64,000 bases of DNA from Amaurobius ferox (GCA_951213105.1 OX578153.1:49711539-49775538); one strand, 5' to 3'. Shown: positions 24,080-35,765, counted from the first letter of the stretch. A program made the numbers and translations. Notes: generated from the letters alone by a model not told the origin.

Positions 24080-24215
24080 ATAGACCCGAGCTGGACCCCC
24101 CCCCCCCCCCTCCCGGTGTGCAGGGGAACTCGGCCCGGACAGGAAAAATTAGGTGCAAAAATGAGGGGACGGGGGCCCGGAGAGGCCCCTTCCCCCGGGC
24201 CTGCATGTGTGTGCT
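24080..24215. other. GC-rich patch with C15 run
   Basis: In otherwise AT-rich DNA, 24085-24205 is strongly G+C-rich: a C15 tract at 24096-24110, then GGGGACGGGGGCCCGGAG and CCCCTTCCCCCGGGCC, a self-complementary pair. The clustered C/G runs could form a G-quadruplex or i-motif. Origin unknown; perhaps a small insert. Confidence 0.6.
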
Positions 24216-24331
24216 TTATTTTGAAGAAAAAGAATAAGAGAAAGTTACAAGTGACATTTTACTCTTTCTCAGAAAAACGCTGATAAAGTTGTGAAGGAAG
24301 AATATAAAATATTTACGCAAGTATTTCTAGT

Positions 24332-24619
24332 TGTTGTTGATGAAACCCAGACCGTCCGACCTACCAGAAAGGTGTAAGGTAACTGTTTGGACGGTCGGGA
24401 AGTGCCACCCAATTTAGACCGGAACCCAGTGGGGGAGGCATCCACAGGGACCGTACCCTCCTTCCCCTACCACCAACCTCTCGGAAGGACTTTCGGACCC
24501 ACATGTTTAACGTGATCGTACTCCGCATGAACACGGCGGCAGTTTTGGCAGTGGCTGGAATCGAACCCGGGCCTACCGAGTGCAACTCCAGCGCGCTAAC
24601 CAATGGGCTACCGCGCCCC
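24332..24619 (-). mobile_element. tRNA-derived SINE, young copy with 15-bp target duplication
   Basis: Minus-strand head GGGGCGCGGTAGCCCATTGG (A box TAGCCCATTGGTTAGCG), B box GGGTTCGATTCCAGCC, body GATCACGTTAAACATGTGGG and ACTGGGTTCCGGTCTAAATT, tail GGTCTGGGTTTCATCAACAA. Flanked by GCAAGTAYTTCTAGT at 24317-24331 and 24620-24634 (14 of 15 identical). This fixes the SINE ends and shows retrotransposition into the Kolobok-like element after that element had inserted. The 117-codon ORF across it is an artefact of the SINE. Confidence 0.95.
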
Positions 24620-25910
24620 GCAAGTACTTCTAGTGAAGGAATATGATTTAATAGCACTAAATTTATGCTTAACTTATCTTCAGCAAATTTTCTCTTCCAT
24701 TTCATAATATTCAACCATTCAATTACAAGCAGCTATTTCTTTTAATATTATATATAATAATATATTCTTAAAAAATATTTAATTATAAACCGGTTTTTCA
24801 TTTTTATAATTATTCAATAATGCATTTTTTATGTATAATAAACTAACTGAGTAAATTATGTTTTTTTTTTTTTTGTTTCAAAAGGTTTCCCATCGGTAAG
24901 TATTTAAAACGAATTCTAATATAATATTTAATAATATATTTTTCAAAAGCATTTTTAAATTTGTTCTTATAATTTAATAATTTACTCTTATTTATTATAT
25001 TTAATAATTTACGTTTTAAGAATTTTAAATTATTTTTTCCATCTATTCTTTTTGTGTAATGCTTTAAATTTCTCATTAAAAAAATCCTGTTATAGATAAA
25101 AAATAATTATTTTATAACTTTTCTTTATCAAGAAAGAAAATATTTAAAAATAAACTACTTTTAGATCTCAGCAATGATTTTATCAAGAAAGAAAAAATTA
25201 AAAATATACTATTTTTAGATCTCAGCAATGCATATATAACATCAAAATAGATCTTTAAAAATGGAATTTTTTCCACCTATAAACATATAGGAGGAGGTAA
25301 TTGGGAGGGGGGGGGGCTTTGATTTTATTGAAATTATTTTCATTATTACATGTTAGCTGGAATAATATGTCCAATGACTTTTTAAAGTATTTATTCCTAT
25401 ATAACAGCTACAGTTAAACATATATTACACAACATAGTTATAAAAAGGGGTTTGAATTTAAAAATATATAAAAATTTCTTATACTTGTATATTACAGTCA
25501 GCATAATATCGACCTAAACGGAATATAACGCTACTTTCCACCGGAAGACAACCGTCCGACTAATTTGACGGAAGTCCACTTGCAGGTTTCCTATTACAAC
25601 TCCATCCGCGACCGCACATGCAGGCAGCCTATCCACAGCCATTCTAGCGCTGTTAACTTGTTTACAACGTGGAGAATTTCTTCTGAGTTTCGCAATTTCT
25701 TTTCATTATATTTTCTTACTTTTTACGATCGATTTTCTGCATTTATGTTGTTTAAGCATAAGAACTTTGAACTAAAATACAGTTAATCTATTTTATAAGT
25801 ATACATTACAAACTTCTTCACGTTTGCATATTTATTTGTGTAAACTTCAACGTACAAGACTGTTTGGTGCAATTTTTTAATATAAACTTTTTGCTTTTTG
25901 CTTTCTAATA

Positions 25911-26793
25911 ATGAATACACCGGCAACTAAATCTCGTTCTGGTAAAAGAACGAAAAGAAGGCGTTTTCAAGGAAATATGTATGTAATTAAAAACAAAAAC
26001 AATCCGAAAGTGTTCGAACGGCAAAATGTTGATTCTATGCCTAAGCTAAGTGCTTCAAGTAAAAAACTGTTCAGCTCAAAAGATGAACTTTCAGTTGATA
26101 AGTCGTATATTTCATCTGAAGAACATGAATATAGAATGGTTAATATATCAGTACTTTTCAAGGAGCTTACAAATGTTTTGTGCTGTAAAATATGTCATGG
26201 AACAATAAATATACTTGAAAAATCTTCAATGGGTTTAGCATCCACATTTCTTGTATATTGTGATAGCTGTGATGAACTAAAGTCTGTGAAAAATACAAAA
26301 ATGCTTGGTGTTAAGAAAAATATTCCAGAAATAAACAGAAGAGCTGTGTTTTCTATGCGATGTATAGGACAGGGTTTATCGGAAAAGTGGAAAAAGAATC
26401 ATAAAATAGTGTGTTCAAAAAACCATTCGGGTAGTGCCGGAAAAATGGAATGTTACGCATATTCAACAGATCAATTGAAGACCATGGTGTTCGGTACAAA
26501 TTTTATATTGGTGATGGTGATACGAAAACATTTTCACAAATATCGAATAGCAAACCATATGGAAATGAAATAGCGGTTGAAAAACTTGATGCACAGGTCA
26601 CATTTAAAAAAGAATGGGAACTCGTTTGAGAAAGCTGAAAACCCAGAGTGATAAGAAAAAGATACACGAAGCAGATTTTCGAGCCTCTAGCAGTACATAT
26701 GAAGTTCGAAAAGCTCGTAAAAGGCAGAAAACATTTGATTTTCAACGACAAGAGGAAGAGGAAGGAATTACTTATGCGTCTGGTGCATTTTGA
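25911..26793 (+). pseudogene. Kolobok/'Mutator-like' transposase, internally deleted and frameshifted
   Basis: Starts ATG at 25911 with a basic N-terminus (KSRSGKRTKRRRF, possible nuclear signal). Residues ~75-130 carry VLCCKICHGTINILEKSS then LVYCDSCDE, the C-x2-C...C-x2-C zinc-binding block of this family, and RAVFSMRCIGQG at ~145. The text then jumps to SEKWKKNHKIVCSKNHSGSAG: roughly 100 residues normally found between these blocks, with the first catalytic acidic residue, are missing. Around 26505 a frameshift leaves the +1 frame reading YIGDGDTKTFSQI and VEKLD; a second shift gives CTGHI, a stop, then KRMGTRLRKLKT. After a further gap the C-terminal KKKIHEADFRASSSTYE...ITYASGAF ends at 26793. 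Family homology is clear by eye; function is lost. Confidence 0.85.
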
Positions 26794-26910
26794 TGCTACA
26801 TTAGATATAACGCAGGATGTATTATAAACTACAGCCAAACATTAATTAGCCGAACTGCGATAACTCTGAATATAACTGTGAATATATTTTTAAACTTAAA
26901 AGCGGGTTTC

Positions 26911-27780
26911 TCAGATATGTGATTTTAACTCTTGCGCGCAATATATATTAAAATATATGTAACCAATCACTTTCAAATTTTTTGCTCTTACTTGTTTCAT
27001 CTATATACATAATTTATAGATAAAAAATCCTCATAAATAAGTAAAAATTTAGTAAACGTTTTTCATCTGACTAACAAGAAACGACTGCGCGAAACGTCTG
27101 TTCGAGTTTCCGAAGCAACCTATAGAGCTCAAGTAGCCCCTAAAAGGCAGAAAATTTTTGATTTTTCTTACATAACAGGCATAGGAAGGTGCTAATTATG
27201 AACTAAAGGCATTTTAAGGTACAAAATAAGATAATAAGTAACATTGAAGCATTTTTTATTTATAAAGCTGTTTTTCTCAGATATGTGATTTTAACACTTG
27301 CGCGCAATATATTTTAAAATATATGTAACCAATCACTTTCAAATTTTTTGCTCTTACTTGTTTCATCTATATACATAATTTATAGATAAAAATTCCTCAT
27401 AAATAAGTAAAAATTTAGTAAACGTGCTTCATCTGACTAACAAGAAACTACTGCGCGAAACGTCCGTTCGAGTTTCCGAAGCAACATATAGAGCTCAAGT
27501 AGCCCCTAAAAGGCAGAAAATTTTTGATTTTTCTTACATAACAGATATAGGAATGTGCTATTTATGAACTAAAGGCATTTTAAGGTGTAAAATAAGATAA
27601 TAAGTAACACTGAATGTATTTTTAAACTTTAAAGCTGTTTTTCTCAGATATGTGATTTTAGCCCTTGCGCGCAACATATCTTAAAATATATTTAACCAAT
27701 CACTTTCAAATTTTTTGGACTTACTTGTTTCATCCATATATATAATTTGTACTTCAAAAATTCACCATAAATAGTAAAAA
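26911..27780 (+). repeat. 366-bp tandem array that includes transposase C-terminal sequence
   Basis: TCAGATATGTGATTTTA starts units at 26911, 27277 and 27644 (periods 366 and 367); the third is partial and ends near 27780. Shared parts include TTGCGCGCAAYATAT, CCAATCACTTTCAAATTTTT and CTAACAAGAAAC. Within units one and two (27066-27167 and 27433-27533) one frame reads NKKRLRETSVRVSEATYRAQ then VAPKRQKIFDF (unit one), the homologue of the transposase C-terminus at ~26650-26745. The array lies between the transposase stop and the right TIR. Confidence 0.9.
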
Positions 27781-28302
27781 AAGAATTGTGAAGAGGTTTA
27801 TTTCATGTTTTTTAACACTGAAAATGAAAATTTCATTTTGTTTAAATTTTAAAAATATTAAATTTATTTCAAAATTTTAAAAAGTGTGTACAAATTAAAG
27901 ATGTAATAGTTATAAATATATTATTATCAAATTGAAGTCCATAAGTATAATATTATTTGAAATATCCTGCGCGCGGCTGCTACATACACCATTATGTCTG
28001 TCAAAATTGTATAAATTTTAAAAAACAATATAAAATGTACATATAATTATATGACTTCAGTAAAATTTGTGTAGTAAGAAAGGTTTTCTATATGTTTAGA
28101 GAAAAAAATTTGAACATCTGGGATACACCTGGTTGAAATTAAAAAATTGTAAAGATAGCTCTATTTTCAATGAATTTCGACTGTTTAAAGGTCCTATGCC
28201 CCCTTAACACAATAAACAATTCAGTACAAAAAATTTTCTGTAATTGCTCATTGGATGGTATTATTCCAACAGCAATGTTTGCTACTGTGCTTTTTTAAGC
28301 TG

Positions 28303-28442
<140 letters not shown>

Positions 28443-28839
28443 TATATAGAAATTGAAAAATCGGAAATAAAGATGTTTTAGTAACTTTTGCGCAAGGCAG
28501 CAGAGGGTACCAAACACTATATATATAGAAAAATAGAAATATACAAAGTGAAAAAAACATGTAAAAAGGAAGGAAGGCTCGGCAAAAAGCTTACATTATG
28601 GCGGTAAGGGGTTGTGACCTTACTCCCCAGTTCAACGAGCTCGTCAAAATCGCCGCGGCATTTTCACTCCTGGTCGCCAGCCCTGGCCCAAGCCAACCTC
28701 CGGAGTGACTTTGAAATCATCACGAGACCTGGATAGAGATGTGTACGAGAGTCATATCACCACAAATAAAGCCAGCTGAATTGCCGACTCAAATGAAATG
28801 TAGTTCCAGCCGCGGTCCTGTGATCACAGTGCGGTCCTG

Positions 28840-29445
28840 TCATATGGAGGGTTCGATGATTTTGTCTCTAATTGAACTCAAAAAATACTTAAGTCTTACA
28901 CCATATGCAAAATTGTTTCTGTATAAATTATCAATATTTTTAATCATAAAGGAAATTGGATATTTATTAAAAAATGCTTGTTTTAAAAATTCTTGATCAA
29001 AATTGATACGTAAATGTTCCTCTTTGATAGTTCTTTTTATTCTGATTAAACCTCCCAAGAAAACATTGCGAAACACATTCAAATGTATGTTGGAGTTCCA
29101 ATGTATAATTCCAATAATAGGTAGTTTAAATTGTTTTCTTTTATCATATATGGTGAATATGAGAGGGATTTGACTATAGTTGATATTCAAATCCAAAAAT
29201 TCGACTTCTTTGTTATTTTTAAGAGGGTTTTCCTTCAAGATGAGGTTTGGTGGATAAAAATCAAAGTTCATTGTGTAGTTTTCATTCTCATAGCCAATAA
29301 TTACGTCATCCACATAACGTAGGTATATGATTTCGTTGTTTATATGAGATCTTCTTTCATAAAAACTAAGATATATATCAGCCAATATGGAAGAACATCC
29401 CCCCCCCATGGGGATGCCCTTAATTTGTTGATAATTGAATAAGAG
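28840..29445 (-). pseudogene. Reverse transcriptase fragment (Penelope-like or related), left arm
   Basis: Minus-strand frame entering from the spacer reads QQIKGIPMGGGCSSILADIY, then YLRYVDDVIIGYE, the RT catalytic YVDD box, then VEFLDLNI and IHWNSNIHLNVFRNVF, ending in a stop at 28840. The GIPMGG...LADIYL + RYVDD + FLDL order fits RTs of Penelope-like elements and relatives, not LINE FADD or retroviral proteins. The fragment covers RT motifs 4-7 and the thumb; the N-terminal fingers and any GIY-YIG endonuclease are absent. This arm is the more intact reading frame (9-G run keeps frame). Class is moderately supported; RT identity is well supported. Confidence 0.75.
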
Positions 29446-29477
29446 TTGATAATTTGTTGATAATAAGATTGTCTATT

Positions 29478-30080
29478 TATCAACAAATTAAGGGCATCCC
29501 CATGGGGGGGGGGATGTTCTTCCATATTGGCTGATATATATCTTAGTTTTTATGAAAGAAGATCTCATATAAACAACGAAATCATATACCTACGTTATGT
29601 GGATGACGTAATTATTGGCTATGAAAACTACACAATGAAAACTACACAATGAACTTTGATTTTTATCCACCAAACCTCATCTTGAAGGAAAACCCTCTTA
29701 AAAATAACAAAGAAGTCGAATTTTTGGATTTGAATATCAACTATAGTCAAATCCCTCTCATATTCACCATATATGATAAAAGAAAACAATTTAAACTACC
29801 TATTATTGGAATTATACATTGGAACTCCAACATACATTTGAATGTGTTTCGCAATGTTTTCTTGGGAGGTTTAATCAGAATAAAAAGAACTATCAAAGAG
29901 GAACATTTACGTATCAATTTTGATCAAGAATTTTTAAAACAAGCATTTTTTAATAAATATCCAATTTCCTTTATGATTAAAAATATTGATAATTTATACA
30001 GAAACAATTTTGCATATGGTGTAAGACTTAAGTATTTTTTGAGTTCAATTAGAGACAAAATCATCGAACCCTCCATATGA
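29478..30080 (+). pseudogene. Same reverse transcriptase fragment, right arm, frameshifted
   Basis: Mirror copy of the left-arm fragment. An extra G in the G run and an 8-base insertion just after GYEN break the frame, so the longest open stretch begins after them at 29649 (MNFDFYPPNLILKEN) and ends at the same stop as the other arm (30080). The downstream protein sequence is identical to the left arm. Confidence 0.75.
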
Positions 30081-30654
30081 CAGGACCGCACTGTGATCAC
30101 AGGACCGCGGCTGGAACTACATTTCATTTGAGTCGGCAATTCAGCTGGCTTTATTTGTGGTGATATGACTCTCGTACACATCTCTATCCAGGTCTCGTGA
30201 TGATTTCAAAGTCACTCCGGAGGTTGGCTTGGGCCAGGGCTGGCGACCAGGAGTGAAAATGCCGCGGCGATTTTGACGAGCTCGTTGAACTGGGGAGTAA
30301 GGTCACAACCCCTTACCGCCATAATGTAAGCTTTTTGCCGAGCCTTCCTTCCTTTTTACATGTTTTTTTCACTTTGTATATTTCTATTTTTCTATATATA
30401 TATATATATATTAGTTCATCTGTGAAGATCCTGAATTTTTGATTTTGAAATCCAACTTGTTATTTCAATTTATAAAATAATTTAATATTCAATATTTTAA
30501 TTTATTATTTCTAATTGATGATGTTGACAATTTGTAGCGCCACATGAGATCTCTTTCCGACACAACAATCTCACTTTCTCTTATTACATACTTTGAATCT
30601 AATACCCAAACTGAATGGATACATTTTTTAATGCTGAAATCTTCCCGCCGATCC

Positions 30655-30723
30655 ACTTAAAAGGCGAATTACCTTACACCTTTCTGGTAGGTCGGCTATC
30701 TGGGTAGCAACTTAAAAGGCGAA
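30655..30723 (+). mobile_element. 41-bp 5'-truncated SINE tail with 14-bp target duplication
   Basis: ACTTAAAAGGCGAA occurs exactly at 30655-30668 and 30710-30723. Between them lie only the last bases of the SINE family: TTACCTTACACCTTTCTGG, TAGGTCGG and ATCTGGGT. This is a retroposed stub and shows that the SINE 3' tail is what the reverse transcriptase primes on. Confidence 0.9.
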
Positions 30724-30947
30724 GACAGATACTATTATTAATAATCCTCCACACGAAACAAACGACTCACCTCTCAAGTAAAGTGACTGGGTTCCAAGAA
30801 AAGAATATACAGTCTCTCAATTATACATGAGAGAAATTTTATAATTTAAAAAATAATTCATAATATTCATAATTTACTTCGATCAAATTCCTTAGATGTG
30901 AAAGCATAAATCCAGACAAAAACACCATGATATCTTTATGTATGAAC

Positions 30948-31745
30948 TAGTAGTATACCTGTTCTTCATACAGAAAATATAATACAAAGAAACTTAATAT
31001 GCAAAATTGTGTGCAAAATCCTATAGTTTTCTAAATGACATTGTCATTGAAAACAATAAAACAATTAATTTGATTCTTCTGAAAAGGAATATAAGAATAT
31101 CTGCTCTTGTTATATTATAAATTAGCTCCACACGAAGATATAAAGAATAAAACATCCTGATCCCGTTTGTAAACAAATTTACAAAAAATATGAAATTTGA
31201 TCTATGTATGCGAAAATGAAAGCGCTAAAATGACATTAGAAGGTCCATACTATTTCCATTCCGTTTCAACATTTGGCTAAACGCAGCATATGCGTTTGGA
31301 AAATCTTTGCCAAAATAAAACAGATGACGTAGGAAATTGAAAATGTCTAAAATTTCCGTAAGCCGTTATTTGTATAATCCAGTAAATATGTATTTCTGTT
31401 AAAATTTGTTTTTATAAGTATTTCTTTATGTTTTAAATCAGAAAAGATTTAATAAAAAATGCCTACTATATTGGATTTCTAAGCAACACGATATATTTTT
31501 CTTCAATTAAATTCCTGAAAAGAAATATCGTTTTCAAAATGCTATTTCTATGAGCTGTTTATCATTTTTTATTAATATGTCAACAACCCCTGGTTATAAG
31601 AATTTAAGACATGGGCTCAATTCGAAGTAGAAGTTACTCCAAGGCTAGTCACAAAATTTCACGAAATTCGGTGCAGCTATTCTCCCGTGATGATGAGACA
31701 AACACACATACAAACAGACAGATTTTCAATTTTACTTGTATAGAT
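30948..31745 (+). mobile_element. E3 element, shorter copy
   Basis: Starts TAGTAGTATACCTGTTCTTC and ends TTTTACTTGTATAGAT, sharing with 6129-8423 the AAGAATATCTG, AATAAAACATCCTGATCCCG, TTTGCCAAAATAAAACAGAT and GTCAACAACCCCTGG blocks. Lacks the internal E2-like and tandem duplications. Confidence 0.65.
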
Positions 31746-31889
31746 ACGTTACAAGTGTGCTAATATTTTGATAAAGATAAATATATTTATTTTTCTATCA
31801 GTATTAACATTATAAGAAAAAATGACTTTATGATTGACTTTCTTGGTTGCGGACTGTGACTTCCTGACTTCCTGTGTGTTATCTGAGAC

Positions 31890-32160
31890 TTACTAATCTC
31901 CTGCGATCCACAATCACCAAATTGTATCCAATTAAAAAATAAGATGAATTTAGGACCTACCATTTATGAAACGCTCTTTCCAAGCATGAGATATTCTCAC
32001 CTTCATATTACATGCATGACTACATGTCATCTAGGACAACGCCCAGGTTTCAATGCTGGCAATAGGTACGCATCATTGGCTTTTTTAGTAATGGAGGTGA
32101 CGTTCTTTACTAATGAAGATTTTCCCGTACAGGGTAGTTTGTATTTGAGCGTTTTTTAAC
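31890..32160 (+). repeat. Dispersed repeat D1, fullest copy
   Basis: The stretch around the words CATTTATGAAACG, GCATGAGATATTCTCACC and GGACAACGCCCAGG recurs, diverged, at 12960-13190 and 18240-18400, with a short relative at 12005-12080 (ATTACATGCATG then GGTACGCATCATTA). The beginning of the window (1-177) is the identical copy A counterpart. A 71-codon ORF runs through it but is not kept open in the other copies, so I regard it as non-coding. Class unknown. Confidence 0.6.
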
Positions 32161-34487
32161 AAGAATGAGAAAAGTTTCCTAAAAAAGAGCTTTATTCAAA
32201 GAAAAAATTCAAATTCATCCTCCCCATGCCACTGACACCAACCATGAAACATGTTCACGTCATCAATATACCTCGAAAAAATTTATTTTTACTCAAACTA
32301 TTTTTTTAGTTATTTAATGTTGAAGCGGAATTGTGAGCTTTTTTCACAACAATCAATTCCTTAGCTATCGGAAATACATATTATCCCAGAGTTAACACCA
32401 TCGTTAGTCGCCAAGCCCCAGACATGAAGACGCCAGTTTTTGTAATGGGGTGGGCAGCAGTTTATGACCAAGATATTACGTGCATTTCATGAACGCAAAC
32501 AAGGCCTTAAGGGATAAGAGATTATCCAATGAAACTCAGCATAAACTCCCCATATGACTGGAACCAATGGGGGAACGAATTAACAAAGTCAATGAGAAGA
32601 AAGGGAAACCCACAAAGACACCGGACAGCACAAGTAAAAAAAGTTCATTCTATGATTCTACATTACTTTAGATGCTTCTATATTTCGAGTATGCTTGATG
32701 ACTTTGATAAGCCGATGTTTGCTCCTGTTGTTTAAAACTGGGGCGTGACAATGAATATTGCGAATAAAGTGTGCAGTCTCGTTAACTTATGAGAGAAAAT
32801 GCTCTAGAAATGTGTTGGGTGCAGATTTTCCGTAGAAAGTATCAATAAGACTGGATAAATAGTCCATTCCAAACGGACTGCACCAAAGATGAACATGGTT
32901 ATATTTTGCGTGTAATATTTGAGGAATTAATTGAAGGCTGATTTTTAAGCTGTGTGAGACCAGAAATAGATCTCACACCAGTTTAATGTGAGATAGCTTT
33001 ATGTACGTTATTTATTGTGTCTGAAATGTCAGACAATACCTTTAGTCTCAATGACGCCAGTGTTTACGACACGTTGAACCAAAGGTCTGCTTAAATCATA
33101 AATTTAGGTTTGTCAAGACAAGAAGGGGTTGAAGAACTCTTAAGAAAATGTAAAGAACGACATTGGATAAAAAGGATGGCCAATGGAGAATATGAGGCCA
33201 ATGGAGCGTTGCTGTGAAGGCTGCCAATAAGAGCAAAGGAGGAGTTGAAGACCCAGACCGTCCGGCTCGTCAACTAGCAAAGGAGGAGTGTCAGTCCTGA
33301 GGCAAAAGGAGCCACAACCAATGACATAAGAATGACGATAAAAACAGATATACAGACTTACAGCACGACATTAAGAAGCACGATGCTTAAAAATATATAG
33401 AGATAATGACTACAGAACGACATGAGAACGACGAAGGTGCTACACTTAGAAATACATAGAGATACAGTGACTTAAGAACGATGAGATAGAACAACGATAT
33501 ACAACGGAGATAGAGAACTATGCTTAGAAAGATGTGGACTAGAATGACATAAGAAAGGAGATATTGTTATTTCAGAAGTGACCAAGCCAAGATAGCGTTG
33601 AAGGTATGTATTCCTCAAATATAGTACCAGGTCTTGAATACATATTAGGTATTTTCAATAATGGTCTCACATTGTCTCTTTCCACCGAAATAATATGAAT
33701 AATTGTGTAATGAATTCAATAAGTATTTTATGTTGTTAATAAATGATTTATTGTTAAAGTTAAAATGGTGCAATTAATTTAGAACTATATTAATTAATAT
33801 TCTTTTACAGAACTCGCGCGAAAGATAAATAATTGGAGGGTTATCAGCGGCAAAACAATGCAATGCATAAATTAATAATGAGTTCCACTGATACGATCCT
33901 TTTACGTCCATGTTAATATATGTTAAAAATAAATAATCTGAAATTCCAACTTTAAGTTTATTTTTAAAAGGTGCACCACAGTCAGTAGCTAATTTACCAA
34001 ATGAATAATACGCCCACTGTATCACAAATAACCGGCTCTAAGTAAAATAATTACTATTAAGTTAAAAACTATTAAGTTAATAACTCAATTTTGTAAATAA
34101 TATTTAATGATAAAGTTAATATTGCTCAAATTTGGTAACAATAAAAATAAAAATATTTAATAAATTTTAATTTGACAAATTTTGGCTCGTCACTTGCATG
34201 AGTTAAGTTACATTTATGTCTATTATTCGGTTGCTTCTCGGGAACACCTGGCAACGCAGTAAATTAACTTGGCGGATTAATTAAGCAAAAAGTCAACGGT
34301 CTTCTAATAATTTTTATGCGCCACAGAAACTGACGTTATTGGTTGGTTGATTGCGATATCAAAGATATCCATAGATGGCGCTGCAATATGATCTACGGAC
34401 CTGCCGAATTCCTGCCTAAGCTACTACTCATATATAATTAAAAGATCTCTCTCTTTCTCATGACGTGTCTTCAAGGAAAAATTATTT

Positions 34488-35765
34488 TTAACACTTTACA
34501 AAAAATTTGAAAAGTGTTTATGACTTTGTTCATTCTGTCTGTCTGTCTGTGCGTCTGCCCGTTAGCACGATAACTGCCGTAAAAATGATTTAATCAAAAT
34601 GAAATATTAGTATGCTGTTCAGACGGTCTGTAGGACCTATGGGAATATAAATGAATAATATCATCCAATTATTTATGGATTGAATCCTGCTTGAAAAAAT
34701 GAAACACATTGAACCCTATGGGATCTAATTTTTCGAGCATTTTTTAAGCAGATTTAAAATTCACAAATTGCTTCGAAAATTTTAGGTAATATTCAAATTG
34801 TTCCATAAAATATATAAAAAAAATCAGCGAAATATATGCAGTAGTTTTTTAAATAAAGCGATCAAGTGACCATGATATGAAAAGATCGCATGACCCGCTT
34901 CAAAATGAAATATGGCATCCATCTTGTCTCAAAATCGTGATTTTTAAAGTTCTTTTTAATTCATATTGAGTGTTGTATCCGTCCTAAATCCACTTTATTT
35001 TTGCTTAAATTCTGTGCATCTACATACTGAAACAACGCAATAACAATATATTTGGGTTTGAATGCTCATCCAAATTTGATTATTTCTACAACGAAGCCTA
35101 TTTTTCACTTATGCAAAATGCAAACAGCAAAATGTGTAGAATGAGTTGTATAAAAATTGTTGTATTTCTTTAACGCAAAATTATTTTGCTCATGAAGTCA
35201 GCATAGCTGATATGAATGAAATATTCATTGACTTTACAGACAGAAGAACGATTTTTTTCGATGAAGATTTAAGCATAGAGTTTAATTAGTTGTAGCTGCA
35301 TGGTCTTAATTTTTAAATAAAGTAAATTATTATAGTATTGTGATGAATGAAATAAATGGGAAAATGTTTATAAATGAAATGCTGCTTTTATAGAGGGAGC
35401 CAGGCGTGTTATTTTTTCTATGACGTCATTTGAATGAATTTCAGTTGTTTTCGATGATGTTTTCAAATATAATAAATTATCGTAGTATTATGATAATTTT
35501 ACAAATATTACCGAAGAATGTATCGCATTTCAGAGATGTTTAAATCAGGCAATTTTTATTTCAATGCCGTTATTTGAATGAAGTTCATTTTTTTCGATGA
35601 AGGTTTAAGTTTTCAAATATAATAAATTAATGTAGTATTGTGATAATTTTTGAAATATTACCGATGAATGTATTGCATTTTAGAGATGTTTAAATGAAAT
35701 TGCATTGAAGTTGGAAATTATTTCATAATCAATGCTTTAAGCGTGACTGATCTTTCTTGTTAAAA
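34488..35765 (+). repeat. E1 repeat, left arm (copy B)
   Basis: Identical to 2505-3782. TTAA is at 34488-34491 followed by CACTTTACAA. Confidence 0.75.

Larger units (their letters stand above)
23622..25680. repeat. Inner inverted repeat pair of the Kolobok-like element
   Basis: About 200 bp at 23622-23830 (GGCTACCTGCAAGTGCGG, GTCAAATTAACCGGATGG, TTGTCTTACGGTGGAA) is present in reverse complement at ~25480-25680 (TTCCACCGGAAGACAACCG, GACTAATTTGACGG, CCGCACATGCAGGCAGCC). About 75-80% identical. The interior between the arms holds the GC patch, a SINE and AT-rich DNA, so this may be a second transposon nested inside the first. Confidence 0.65.
23287..28203 (+). mobile_element. Kolobok-like DNA transposon, full length but defective
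   Basis: Bounded by exact 20-bp terminal inverted repeats GGGGGCATAGGACCTTTAAA at 23287 and its complement ending at 28203, each flanked outward by TTAA (23283-23286, 28204-28207). TTAA target sites, G-rich tips and a transposase of the Pfam 'Mutator-like transposase domain' type together match the Kolobok superfamily better than classic MULEs, which make 8-10-bp duplications. Contents in order: non-coding leader, inner inverted repeat, GC-rich patch, a SINE insertion, second inner repeat arm, transposase, 366-bp tandem array, terminal region. Cannot move by itself because the transposase is deleted and frameshifted. Confidence 0.75.
28517..30398. repeat. Near-perfect palindrome, ~0.9-kb arms, 44-nt spacer
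   Basis: 28517-29433 is the reverse complement of 29478-30398 with very few differences: 9 versus 10 G in the G run at the ATGGGG motif (29399-29409 and 29501-29514), and 8 extra bases near 29630 in the right arm from duplication of AACTACACAATGAA. The spacer is 29434-29477. Each arm carries the same RT fragment and the same ~300-bp GC-richer non-coding end (CCGGAGTGACTTTGAAATC, CGCCGCGG). TA-rich runs flank both outer ends. Confidence 0.95.

Noticed and set aside
25911..26573. Intact 220-residue host protein
   Set aside because: The C-terminal 30 residues are out of frame relative to the family; homology continues in the other frames to 26793, so it is a broken transposase.
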